A stretch of 57,419 bases of DNA from an uncultured Bacteroidota bacterium (GTDB lineage Bacteria > Bacteroidota > Bacteroidia > Flavobacteriales > UBA7312): NCBI GenBank assembly GCA_902580855.1, contig CACHMF010000004.1, positions 1-57,419 on the forward strand, given 5' to 3'. The position numbers and the translations under genes are program-made. Shown piece by piece: positions 8,640-16,920 of the stretch (positions are counted from its first letter, which is position 1; the number at the start of each line of letters is the position of its first letter). The notes under the pieces are model-generated. The model was not told the DNA's origin and did no database searches. It saw only the letters and a program-made list of their open reading frames with translations.

Positions 8640-9044
8640 ATGAAGAAAGGAATCACAATACTCAGCCTACTAATTCTTGTTGCAGCGTGCGACAAGCCTT
8701 CAGGGGAAGGAGGAACTTCTTCCATCGAAGGTAAAATTTTAGTTCTAGAAGGGTTTTATAATGTATTTACTCAGAGTTTTGATACAACAGCATTGTATTT
8801 TTCTGAAAATGAAGACGTCTATATTATTTACGGAAGCGATTCATCCAGTATATATAACGATTCATTTGAAACATCTTGGGATGGAACGTATCGATTCGAT
8901 TATTTGCGCAAAGGAAACTATGTGCTGTACGCATACAGTGATTGTGATAGTTGCCCATCAGGCAAAGAGCCTGTTTTTTGGGAGGTAACGATTGACAAAA
9001 ACAATCAATTATATCAGATTTCGGATCAAGTAATACGCAAGTAA
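8640..9044 (+). CDS. Small lipoprotein of unknown function
   Basis: 134 aa. The start chosen is ATG at 8640, 2 nt after the CotH stop, because it begins a typical lipoprotein signal (MKKGITILSLLILVAAC, lipobox LVAAC at residues 13-17). An upstream in-frame ATG at 8565 would lie inside the CotH gene and bury the signal. After the lipid-modified Cys comes a Gly/Ser-rich stretch and a small beta-rich domain. Near the C-terminus YSDCDSCPSGKEP holds a CxxC pair. I do not recognise the family; the domain looks transthyretin/carboxypeptidase-regulatory-like (YRFDYLRKGNYVLYAY), which is tentative. Being between CotH and VTC genes, it probably serves the same surface system. Confidence 0.7.
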   Translation: MKKGITILSLLILVAACDKPSGEGGTSSIEGKILVLEGFYNVFTQSFDTTALYFSENEDVYIIYGSDSSSIYNDSFETSWDGTYRFDYLRKGNYVLYAYSDCDSCPSGKEPVFWEVTIDKNNQLYQISDQVIRK

Positions 9045-9045
9045 A

Positions 9046-9786
9046 TTGAGCGAATTAATTAAGCAAATATCGTTATTTGAACCTATATCATTGTCGGAGA
9101 TGGACAGTGTGAAGCTAATGAATCGTTCCGATACGAAATTCGTTTTTTCAAACCAAACGCTCTTGCAAATATTACCAAAACTACAAGGATACTATCGAGT
9201 TCTAGAAATTGAAAACATACGCTTAAGCTCGTATCAATCGTTATATTATGACACCGAAGATTTTCAATTTTACCACCAACATCACAATGGTAAAACCAAC
9301 AGAAACAAGGTTCGCTATAGAGAATATATAGATTCTGGAATTTCTTTCCTTGAGGTTAAGCATAAAAACAATAAAGGCAAAACGATCAAAAAGCGCATTC
9401 CTGTAAATGCGATTCAAGAAATGTTAGAGGGGGATCATCAATCTTTTGTTGATGAGGTGATAGGAGAAAATCTTAACCTAATACCTCAACACAGAAATAA
9501 ATTTCAACGGCTTACATTAGTGCACAAAATCAATAAAGAACGCCTGACAATTGATATTAACTTTCAATATCAAAACACGATTAAACAAGGCGGGGTTGAA
9601 CAGTTGGTAATTGCCGAAGTTAAACAAGAAAAGAAGAGTCGATCTTCAGATTTTATAAGAATTATTAAAGAAGCGGGCGTTCATCCTTTTAGGATCAGCA
9701 AATACTGTATTGCTACAGCCAGTTTATACACAGAATTAAAAAGGAATAATTTCAAAATGAAATTTTTACATTTAAACAAAATTTAA
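9046..9786 (+). CDS. Polyphosphate polymerase (VTC) domain protein
   Basis: 246 aa, cytoplasmic, belonging to the VTC/triphosphate-tunnel fold family. Charged strand residues expected to line the tunnel are present: NRSDTKFVF (about 25-33), VRYREY (about 92), FLEVKHKNNKGKTIKKR (about 104-120), KFQRLTL, LTIDIN, VIAEVKQE and a late SKYC segment. In yeast Vtc4 this fold polymerises ATP phosphate into polyphosphate; related tunnel enzymes hydrolyse triphosphates instead. The start is TTG at 9046, one base after the lipoprotein stop. The gene lies between a secreted CotH kinase and a DUF4956 membrane protein, a neighbourhood seen repeatedly for this family. The reaction in this organism is unknown. 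Confidence 0.85.
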   Translation: MSELIKQISLFEPISLSEMDSVKLMNRSDTKFVFSNQTLLQILPKLQGYYRVLEIENIRLSSYQSLYYDTEDFQFYHQHHNGKTNRNKVRYREYIDSGISFLEVKHKNNKGKTIKKRIPVNAIQEMLEGDHQSFVDEVIGENLNLIPQHRNKFQRLTLVHKINKERLTIDINFQYQNTIKQGGVEQLVIAEVKQEKKSRSSDFIRIIKEAGVHPFRISKYCIATASLYTELKRNNFKMKFLHLNKI

Positions 9787-9790
9787 AATA

Positions 9791-10432
9791 ATGAACGAGT
9801 TATTGTTATTGCTAACAGATTTAGAAATATTCGGAACGGATTTTTTCGATAAAAAAGATTTTTTTGAGTTACTGATAAAGGCTGTTTTTAACTTTTTTAT
9901 CATTGCCTATATCGTTCGCTATTTATATTACCCAGCAACAAAAAACAAAGATTATCTATTTACCTATTTATTGATTAGTATCACGGTATTCTTTCTTTGT
10001 TTCTTGCTAGAAAATGTGAAGTTACAACTAGGGTTTGCGCTAGGTCTTTTCGCCATCTTTGGGATTATTCGCTATCGAACAGATCCTATTCCAATTAAAG
10101 AGATGACTTATTTGTTTATTGTGATTGGAGTTTCTGTAATAAACGCTTTAGCAAACAAAAAAATCAGTCATTCCGAGTTACTATTTGCAAACTTTATAAT
10201 CATAGCTGTCACCTACGGGTTGGAAAAAATATGGTTATTGCGACACGAAACACGCAAAACCATTACCTATGAAAAAATAGAGCTTATCAAACCTTCAAAG
10301 AAAGAAGAATTGATGGCAGACTTAAAGGAACGAACAGGACTAAATATCACGCGCATAGAGGTGCGTAGAATAGATTTTTTAAGAGATACGGCTCAAATAA
10401 GAATCTTCTTTTTCGAAGATGAAAAAGCTTAG
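9791..10432 (+). CDS. DUF4956 membrane protein
   Basis: 213 aa with about four transmembrane segments in residues 25-150, then a basic cytoplasmic C-terminal domain. The signature GFALGLFAIFGIIRYRTD (about residues 79-96) followed by IPIKEMTYLF identifies DUF4956. The C-terminal part (LKERTGLNITRIEVRRIDF) resembles the small ferredoxin-like domain of this family. It starts 4 nt after the VTC gene and ends inside the DUF2490 gene (14-nt overlap). DUF4956 proteins often pair with VTC-domain proteins. A plausible role is membrane partner or channel for the VTC product, analogous to the membrane part of eukaryotic VTC complexes; this is inference. Confidence 0.83.
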   Translation: MNELLLLLTDLEIFGTDFFDKKDFFELLIKAVFNFFIIAYIVRYLYYPATKNKDYLFTYLLISITVFFLCFLLENVKLQLGFALGLFAIFGIIRYRTDPIPIKEMTYLFIVIGVSVINALANKKISHSELLFANFIIIAVTYGLEKIWLLRHETRKTITYEKIELIKPSKKEELMADLKERTGLNITRIEVRRIDFLRDTAQIRIFFFEDEKA

Positions 10433-11048
10433 CATATTATGTTGCTTGTTGCCGCTCTTTGCGATTGGTCAAGATGATTTTCAACTTTGGTCTAAAGTAG
10501 AATTAGGATATAAAATCAACAAAAAGGTATCCGTAGAGCTTACAGAAGGATTTCGTTTAAGAGAAAACGCATCTCTTCCATCTAAAACATTTACAGATTT
10601 TAACGCTACCTATAAGCATAACAAAAAAGTAAGAATAGGAACGGGTTATCGTTTCATTCAGGTTTTCAACCTTGCACAAGACATTCATTTGCGACATCGT
10701 TGGTATGTCTATATGACATTGAGACAAAAAGTAAAAAGATATCAATTTGGCTTTCGTTCTCGTATACAACACCAAAAAGGAGTTGATCATTTAGAGCGAT
10801 ATTATAGAGGGAAAATATCGGCTTCTTATAATTTCCGAAAAACACCTCTGGAGCCAACTATTTCTATAGAGTCTTTCCTGAATTTACAATCTCCCCAATT
10901 TGATAAATTTCGCTACACGGCAGCTCTTTCATATCCGTTACGTAAAAAAGTGCAAGCAAGCTTATATTACCGTATTCAGCAAGAAATTAATGTGTCTTTC
11001 CCTAATACGTTTTACATATTAGGCGCAGGGGTTTCTTACAATTTTTAA
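10419..11048 (+). CDS. DUF2490 family outer-membrane beta-barrel candidate
   Basis: 209 aa. The signal peptide ends FAIG before Gln18. The remainder is a regular series of amphipathic beta strands with alternating aromatic and charged residues (DFQLWSKVELGYKI, VRIGTGYRFIQ, YQFGFRSRIQHQ, ending ILGAGVSYNF with terminal Phe), typical of outer-membrane barrels and of DUF2490. It overlaps DUF4956 by 14 nt and is the last gene of the operon. Context suggests an outer-membrane component of the CotH/VTC/DUF4956 system. Confidence 0.78.
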   Translation: MKKLSILCCLLPLFAIGQDDFQLWSKVELGYKINKKVSVELTEGFRLRENASLPSKTFTDFNATYKHNKKVRIGTGYRFIQVFNLAQDIHLRHRWYVYMTLRQKVKRYQFGFRSRIQHQKGVDHLERYYRGKISASYNFRKTPLEPTISIESFLNLQSPQFDKFRYTAALSYPLRKKVQASLYYRIQQEINVSFPNTFYILGAGVSYNF

Positions 11049-11100
11049 TGAATAAGTAAGAATACGCATGCTAAATAGCTCTAGTTACGAGTGTTAATGT

Positions 11101-11108
11101 TAAATTTG
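11101..11108 (+). promoter_or_regulatory. -7 box (TAAATTTG) of the C25 protease gene
   Basis: Perfect TAnnTTTG 23 nt before the ATG at 11132. It overlaps the alternative GTG start at 11108, which supports the downstream ATG as the real start. Confidence 0.5.
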
Positions 11109-11131
11109 TGGCAATAAATTTTTTAAGTACT

Positions 11132-14100
11132 ATGAAAAAGAGAATTGGGATATTTATAGCAGTATTATTAAGTTCTTTAGTTTCTGCACAACAGATTACG
11201 TTTAATTCAGAAACAAATGATGTTGTTTTAACAGCTAATACAGAACAGTATTTTGAAGTTTTTTCTGGCATTCAATCAATAGAGTCTATTAATGTTAACA
11301 CATCTGAGGGGATTTTTACAAAACTGATTCTTCCTGGATACGTCCATTCGAAAGAATTCGGTAAGCCTGAGCTTCCTCAAATACAAAAACTTATAGAAAT
11401 TCCATTTGGGGCAGAAATAAAAACAGACATTTTAGCGTATGAAAAACAAACGCTATTACTTTCAGATTATGGCATTGTAAACCCATTAATACCATCTCAG
11501 CCGTCTATATCAAAAGCAGAGGATGCCGCTAATGTTCCGTTTAAATATTATCCACAGATATATCAACAAAATGAATTTTTAGGAAAAGAAATTGTTACCG
11601 TAGAACCTTTAGGAGTATTAAGAGGTGTTCAAATGGCAAGATTAACAATAGCTCCATTTAAATATAACCCAGTAACAAACGAGTTAATGGTGTTTAACAA
11701 TCTTGAGGTTCAAGTAGATTTTGGCGATGCTGACTATGAAGAAACAGTAATTCAGAAGCAAAAACATTATTCAGCAGCTTTTAATCCAAGCTATTTAGAG
11801 CTTTTAAACTACAAGCCGTTAGCTAAAGATGTTATCACAACATATCCGGTTAAATATGTTATTGTTTCTGACCCGATGTTTCAATCCGACCTACAAGGTT
11901 TTGTGGAATGGAAAACGAAAAAAGGATTCACGGTCGTTGAAGCTTATACGAACGATCCTGCAGTAGGAAATACAACAACTTCTATTAAAGCATATTTAGA
12001 AGGACTTTATAATGCAGGGTCACCTTCTGATCCAGCTCCATCTTATGTATTATTTGTTGGTGATGTGGCACAAGTACCTTCTTTTAGCGGAAATACTGGC
12101 TGGCATGTTTCAGACTTGTATTATTGTACTTATGATGGGCCTTCGGATATTTATCCAGACATGTATTATGGTAGGTTCTCAGCAACAAATTCTTCACAGC
12201 TAATGCCTCAGATAGAAAAGACACTAATGTTTGAGGAGTACACCTTTCCAGACCCTTCTTATTTAGATGAAGTTTTATTGGTTGCAGGTGTAGATGCTAG
12301 CATGGCACCTACTTATGGCAATGGACAAATAAATTATGGAACTGACAACTATTTTAATTCCGCGCATGGAATAACATCGCATATTTATTTATATGGTTCG
12401 GGAAGTCCAGTAACTTCAGATCAATCCATAGCATCAGGACTTATTATTGATGATGTAAATAATGGAGTTGGCTTTGCTAATTATACAGCGCATTGTTTTG
12501 AGCAAGGATGGGCAGACCCCTCATTTGAATCTAGTGATGTCCCTGGATTAACAAATGAAAATGAATATTGCGTAATTGTTAGTAATTGCTGCTTACCAAA
12601 TGCCTTTGATAATGCAGAATGTTTTGGAGAAGCGATTTTAAGAGCTCACGGTAAAGGTGCAGTTGGACACATTGGAGGATCTAACAATACTTATTGGAAT
12701 GAAGATTATTGGTGGGCAGTCGGAACAGGTTCAATCTCAGCAAATCCTACTTATACTCAAACAGGTCTTGGTGTTTTTGATTGCCTGTTTCATGAAAATG
12801 GTGAGCCAGTTTCTGACTGGTTTGTTAGCTTATCTCAAATGGTACATTCAGGAAACCTTGCTGTTACAGCAGCGGGAGGATCAGAAGATTATTATTGGGA
12901 AATATACCATGTAATGGGTGATCCATCTTTAATGCCTTATATGTCAGTCCCAGACCCTATGACAGTAACGCACTTAGCAACAACTCCTCTAGGATCCTCA
13001 ACATTAAATGTGTCAGCAGAAGAAAATGCATATGTAGCTGTTTCTCAAAATGGCATCTTATTAGACGCTCAGTTAGTGGGAGCTAGCGGAAATGTAACAA
13101 TGACTTTTGCCCCACTTGCTTCTATGGGAGTGTTAGATGTAGTGGTAACAAAGCAAGACCGTCAGCCTTACATTGGAGCAGTTCAGGTTATATCCACAAA
13201 CGCGCCATTTATTACAGCGATTTCTTATCAGATTGATGATGCAGCGGCGAATAACAATCAACTCGCTGATTTTAACGAACAATTTTATTTGGACGTAGAT
13301 TTTCAAAACCTAGGCAGTATAACTGCATCAGGTGTTACAGCTACTCTTACCTCTTCAGATCCTAATGTTACGATTATTGATGGGGTAGAAAATCTAAATA
13401 CTATAACATCTTCAACAACCATAAATGCAACTGGTGCATATGAACTAGCAATTGCCGACGGTATTCAAGATCAACACATTGTAGTGATGGATGTTGCTAT
13501 TACAGATAATGCGTCCAATACTTGGAACGTACCAATCAACATTGTTGTAAATGCTCCTGAACTTAATGTTGGAGGTTTTGAATTGATAGATGCTTCAGGT
13601 AACGGGATTTTAGAGCCCGGAGAAACAGCAACCATCAATATTGAAAATTTTAATGATGGATCTGCTGACTGTGGTAGTTCTGACGCTATTTTAAGTACAA
13701 CAAACATGTATGTTAGTATCACTTCCTCATCATATAACTTTATTAGTTTCCCTCAAGGAGGCACAATGCAGCAAGCATCGTTTACTATCCAGGCAGACGC
13801 AAACATTCCTTATGCAACTGCTGTAACATTTGATTACGATTTATCATTTGGTCTTTATAATGCACAAGAGTCTTTTGACATTATAGCTAATATGGCTAGT
13901 GAAGATTATGAAACAGGCAATATGTTGCAATATGATTGGTCTGTTTCAGGAAATGCTCCTTGGCTTATTGTTGGAACAGGGCAGTTTGAAGGTGATCATT
14001 GTGCGAAATCTGGTCCAATTGGAGGTAATCAAGTGTCTACTATGGAATTAGAATTAAATGTAGCAGTGCCTGGCGAGGTATCATTTTATAAAAAGGTTTC

Positions 14101-14566
14101 TACAGAAGACGGATATGATTATTTGCAATTTTATATTGATAATACCTTAAGAGATGAGTGGTCGGGTGTAATAGATTGGTCAAAAGAATCTTATTTTTTA
14201 ACATCTGGAGTTCATACACTAAAATGGGAATATGTAAAAGATGGTTGGGTAGATGAAAATGATGATTGTGCATGGGTAGATTATATACTATTCCCTCAAT
14301 TAGTTTCAAGTACTGATATAGAAGATCAATTAACATTTGATGTTCAGATTACACCCAACCCCGCATCAAATCAATGCTCTATAAATTTTGATAAAATGGT
14401 TGACGCAAGAGTTCAATTATACGACACGCAAGCGCGATTGATTCTAGAAAAGAATACGGCTGGAGAATCAATTTTATTGAATTTAAGTAATTTAGCAACA
14501 GGTGTATACTATTTAGAGATACATTCAGAGGAAGATAAAATTGTAGAAAAGCTAATAATCAAATAG
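11132..14566 (+). CDS. Gingipain-like C25 cysteine protease with T9SS sorting domain
   Basis: 1144 aa from ATG 11132, chosen because it begins a clean signal peptide (MKKRIGIFIAVLLSSLVSA before Gln20) and the upstream GTG lies in the promoter box. Residues about 40-230 resemble the C25 propeptide. The caspase-like protease domain spans about 235-600. It contains FVGDVAQVP, DLYYCTYDG, DMYYGRFSA, the catalytic His region FANYTAHCFEQGWADP, and the catalytic Cys region VIVSNCCLPNAF followed by CFGEAIL and GHIGGSNNTYWNEDYWW. The classical gingipain GHG is replaced by AHC, with His kept. Then come CARDB/Ig-like repeats (about 690-910), a jelly-roll/MAM-like domain (about 920-1050) and a T9SS CTD (ITPNPASNQ, LYDTQAR, ATGVYYLEI, ending KLIIK). 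It probably degrades external proteins. The stop overlaps the next GTG by one base. Confidence 0.9.
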   Translation: MKKRIGIFIAVLLSSLVSAQQITFNSETNDVVLTANTEQYFEVFSGIQSIESINVNTSEGIFTKLILPGYVHSKEFGKPELPQIQKLIEIPFGAEIKTDILAYEKQTLLLSDYGIVNPLIPSQPSISKAEDAANVPFKYYPQIYQQNEFLGKEIVTVEPLGVLRGVQMARLTIAPFKYNPVTNELMVFNNLEVQVDFGDADYEETVIQKQKHYSAAFNPSYLELLNYKPLAKDVITTYPVKYVIVSDPMFQSDLQGFVEWKTKKGFTVVEAYTNDPAVGNTTTSIKAYLEGLYNAGSPSDPAPSYVLFVGDVAQVPSFSGNTGWHVSDLYYCTYDGPSDIYPDMYYGRFSATNSSQLMPQIEKTLMFEEYTFPDPSYLDEVLLVAGVDASMAPTYGNGQINYGTDNYFNSAHGITSHIYLYGSGSPVTSDQSIASGLIIDDVNNGVGFANYTAHCFEQGWADPSFESSDVPGLTNENEYCVIVSNCCLPNAFDNAECFGEAILRAHGKGAVGHIGGSNNTYWNEDYWWAVGTGSISANPTYTQTGLGVFDCLFHENGEPVSDWFVSLSQMVHSGNLAVTAAGGSEDYYWEIYHVMGDPSLMPYMSVPDPMTVTHLATTPLGSSTLNVSAEENAYVAVSQNGILLDAQLVGASGNVTMTFAPLASMGVLDVVVTKQDRQPYIGAVQVISTNAPFITAISYQIDDAAANNNQLADFNEQFYLDVDFQNLGSITASGVTATLTSSDPNVTIIDGVENLNTITSSTTINATGAYELAIADGIQDQHIVVMDVAITDNASNTWNVPINIVVNAPELNVGGFELIDASGNGILEPGETATINIENFNDGSADCGSSDAILSTTNMYVSITSSSYNFISFPQGGTMQQASFTIQADANIPYATAVTFDYDLSFGLYNAQESFDIIANMASEDYETGNMLQYDWSVSGNAPWLIVGTGQFEGDHCAKSGPIGGNQVSTMELELNVAVPGEVSFYKKVSTEDGYDYLQFYIDNTLRDEWSGVIDWSKESYFLTSGVHTLKWEYVKDGWVDENDDCAWVDYILFPQLVSSTDIEDQLTFDVQITPNPASNQCSINFDKMVDARVQLYDTQARLILEKNTAGESILLNLSNLATGVYYLEIHSEEDKIVEKLIIK

Positions 14567-15228
14567 TGAAAAAAACCGTATTCATATTATTTTTATCATT
14601 AGTATCGAGCTCACTTAGTGCTCAGTCAATTTTTCAAACGCTTTTTACTTCTACTGATGAGCAGGGACAGCTAGGTAGTATGACAGAAATCACGGGTTTA
14701 GTTATCAATAACGACTGTTGTACAGTAACTAAGTTTATACAACACTTAACTTCTTGTGAAATGCCATCTGATTGGCTATGGAGTCATTGCACCCCTGATA
14801 TGTGCTTGCCAACAGGAGATTCGCTAGGGTATTATTATTTAATGCCATCTGATACAGGCGAAGTATCCTTTCGTTTTTATGTGGGGAACACACCGGGGTC
14901 AGCCGAAATGAACATAAGATTTGCTGACAGGGACAATCTATCGGATTATCAGGATGTCCAATTTACCGTTTGGGCAGGCACTAGTGATTTGCAAGAATCT
15001 AATTGGCAACTTCTCATTTACCCCAATCCAGTGAATAATTTCATTCATATTGATGGAGACATTTCAGATCTAACTTGCGATCTTTTTGATGTAAGAGGTA
15101 AAAATTTGTTAAGCTCACTGAATGTGGAAGGAAGAAAGATAAATGTATCAAACATTCAACCAGGAGTATATTTTCTAGCCTTACACAAGCCCGGTGGAAG
15201 GCTAATTAAACGCATCATCATTCAGTAG
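14566..15228 (+). CDS. Small Cys-rich T9SS type A sorting-domain protein
   Basis: 220 aa. Start is GTG at 14566, sharing a base with the C25 stop (TAGTG), so it is translationally coupled to the protease. The signal peptide ends SLSA before Gln20. The N-terminal domain (about 20-140) is beta-rich with a cluster of cysteines (NNDCCTVTKF, HLTSCEM, SHCTPDMCLP), likely disulfide bonded. The C-terminal about 75 residues are a T9SS domain (YPNPVNNFI, LFDVRGK, IQPGVYFLAL, ending RIIIQ). I do not recognise the N-terminal family. Coupling to the protease suggests a partner, inhibitor or accessory adhesin; this is inference. Confidence 0.75.
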   Translation: MKKTVFILFLSLVSSSLSAQSIFQTLFTSTDEQGQLGSMTEITGLVINNDCCTVTKFIQHLTSCEMPSDWLWSHCTPDMCLPTGDSLGYYYLMPSDTGEVSFRFYVGNTPGSAEMNIRFADRDNLSDYQDVQFTVWAGTSDLQESNWQLLIYPNPVNNFIHIDGDISDLTCDLFDVRGKNLLSSLNVEGRKINVSNIQPGVYFLALHKPGGRLIKRIIIQ

Positions 15229-15370
15229 GAGAAATAAGCTTTGTATTCTAACAATACATTGAGTTAGTAATTTCATTAATAGTATTTCAAAATAAAAAGA
15301 AGATTGTATCAATAAGCAGAAAACTGGCGCAATATCCTTGTCGTATCCAACTACAAGTAAAATCATTCAT

Positions 15371-15378
15371 TATCTTTA
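15371..15378 (+). promoter_or_regulatory. Near-consensus -7 box (TATCTTTA) of the rhomboid gene
   Basis: Seven of eight bases match TAnnTTTG. It ends 6 nt before the ATG at 15385, implying a leaderless or almost leaderless transcript. Confidence 0.4.
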
Positions 15379-15384
15379 CAAAGA

Positions 15385-16020
15385 ATGAAGAAAAAAGTTC
15401 TATTTCGTCAAGTTGTACCATCCTTACTTTTTGTCGCGATAATAATTACGACTAAGTTATTAGAGGATTATTTTCAAGTTCGCTGGACAAAATACGGAGT
15501 ATATCCTAGGTCATTTGAGGGCGTTTTAGCCATTATCACCTCCCCTTTCATTCATGGTGATTGGAAGCATGTATTTAACAATTCTGTGCCATTAATCGTT
15601 TTAGGAACATCACTTCGTTATTTTTATAAAGACATTTCAAAAGAAGTGTTTTTGTGGTCTTGGTTCATGAGCGGATTGTGGCTTTGGGCAATTGGTAGGC
15701 CAAGTTTTCATATTGGAGCAAGCGGCATAGTCTATGCATTAGCATCTTTCTTATTTTTCAGTGGACTCATTCGAAAGCATACTAGTTTAATGGCGGTATC
15801 ATTTGTCGTAGTTTTTTTATATGGCAGTATGGTATGGGGTATTTTCCCAATAAAAGAACATATTTCTTGGGAAGGACACTTATCAGGAGGATTAGCCGGT
15901 GTTATTTTAGCATGGTGGTTTCGATTTGAAGGACCTCCAAAGCAAAAATATCAATATGAAATAGACGAAGAATTAGAAGAAAATGAAGTTATGATTGAGT
16001 ATCATTATAAAGAGAATTAG
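15385..16020 (+). CDS. Rhomboid family intramembrane serine protease
   Basis: 211 aa with about six transmembrane helices. Family motifs are all present: HGDWKHVFNN (the conserved H-x3-H-x2-N region, about 54-63), GASG with the catalytic Ser (about 108-111), and EGHLSGGLAG with the catalytic His (about 169-178). It cleaves transmembrane substrates within the membrane; the substrate is unknown. The C-terminus is an acidic cytoplasmic tail. Its TAG stop overlaps the TAA stop of the convergent DUF2061 gene (TTAG), leaving no room for an intergenic terminator. Confidence 0.9.
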   Translation: MKKKVLFRQVVPSLLFVAIIITTKLLEDYFQVRWTKYGVYPRSFEGVLAIITSPFIHGDWKHVFNNSVPLIVLGTSLRYFYKDISKEVFLWSWFMSGLWLWAIGRPSFHIGASGIVYALASFLFFSGLIRKHTSLMAVSFVVVFLYGSMVWGIFPIKEHISWEGHLSGGLAGVILAWWFRFEGPPKQKYQYEIDEELEENEVMIEYHYKEN

Positions 16021-16277
16021 TCCTCTTTTTTGTTGGGTTTTGCTACACCAAAGTTCGAGGAAAACCACGCTCTTTCGTGTCCGTAATAAAAAACCAATTT
16101 CACTAATCGGTCAACGATTGTTAAAAATCCAGCACCCTCTTTAGAGATGCCTTCTAACCCAAAATAAGGAGGCAATATGGTTAGGACTAGATAGGTTGTT
16201 GTCATGGCCAATACATTCCATGTTATCGCTTTAAAAACGTGTCTTTTCCTGTTAATTTTTACCTTATTTTCACTCAT
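16017..16277 (-). CDS. DUF2061 family small membrane protein
   Basis: 86 aa. The start is taken at the internal ATG (16277) because family members begin close to the RKRHVFKAITWN segment and the upstream 19 codons overlap the neighbouring PAP2-like gene region. Two transmembrane helices are visible (WNVLAMTTTYLVLTI and FLTIVDRLVKLVFYYGHERAW); the H-E-R-x-W end is typical of DUF2061. Function unknown. It is the last gene of the asnS-rpoN-PAP2-like-DUF2061 group, 37 nt after the preceding stop. Confidence 0.8.
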   Translation of the reverse strand: MSENKVKINRKRHVFKAITWNVLAMTTTYLVLTILPPYFGLEGISKEGAGFLTIVDRLVKLVFYYGHERAWFSSNFGVAKPNKKED

Positions 16278-16314
16278 AGTACTTTCAAATAATGATAACA
16301 ATGATAAGAAAAAT

Positions 16315-16920
16315 CTATAATAATGAAACGGCAATCCATTCTACGATTACTCCTAATATAAACCCAGCATAAACCTGTCGATAGTTGTGTGAATTGGTTT
16401 TTAATCGAGCATAACCAATGAGTCCCGCTACAAAAAATAGAGCCAGGATAAGATAAAAATGATTGAACTGAAAGCGATGTGATAGTCCAACCATGGCTCC
16501 GATTACGCCACCGATACCGAGCATATGGACACTTATTTTCCAACGCAGTGTAATAAAGTGCGCGATTAAAATAACAGTGATGGCACCAATCATTAATAGG
16601 TATAAACTAATGGGTAGCGCTAGATTGGTTAATATTTCAAACCCTAAATAATACCACAAAACGGACAGTAAAAACGGCCATTTTCTCTCTTCGGCTGTTT
16701 TCATATAAATGCTTTTCACTACACCCAATTTCTGTAAAACAATAGCGGTTATAAGAGGTAGTAAAATGGTGAACACGCTTAATATAGTCAGTACAATTGC
16801 TTGAATGCTGTTAGGTACTTGTAAATCGATGTATGGATTAAACTCAAAGATTAAAACCATGGCGTAAACAGGCATAAAAAGTGGATGACCCACAACGGAT
16901 ATGAATTGAGCAAATCGCAT
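16315..16920 (-). CDS. PAP2-like integral membrane protein, catalytic motif degenerate
   Basis: 201 aa with five or six transmembrane helices. The region RWKISVHMLGIGGVIGAM and the late HNYRQVYAGFILGV segment follow the spacing of PAP2 phosphatase motifs 2 and 3. The canonical PSGH is instead SVHMLGIGG, and the H-x3-D of motif 3 reads H-N-Y-R-Q, so lipid phosphatase activity is uncertain. Its ATG overlaps the rpoN stop by one base (TAATG), making it co-translated with sigma-54. Could be an undecaprenyl- or phosphatidate-phosphatase relative that has lost activity. Confidence 0.65.
   Translation of the reverse strand: MRFAQFISVVGHPLFMPVYAMVLIFEFNPYIDLQVPNSIQAIVLTILSVFTILLPLITAIVLQKLGVVKSIYMKTAEERKWPFLLSVLWYYLGFEILTNLALPISLYLLMIGAITVILIAHFITLRWKISVHMLGIGGVIGAMVGLSHRFQFNHFYLILALFFVAGLIGYARLKTNSHNYRQVYAGFILGVIVEWIAVSLL

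Noticed and set aside
11108-11131. GTG start giving a longer C25 protease
   Set aside because: The GTG overlaps the -7 box and the extension would precede a complete signal peptide that begins at the ATG 11132.
12657-12914. 85-aa frame inside the C25 gene
   Set aside because: Same-strand shadow frame with no promoter and no protein-like pattern.
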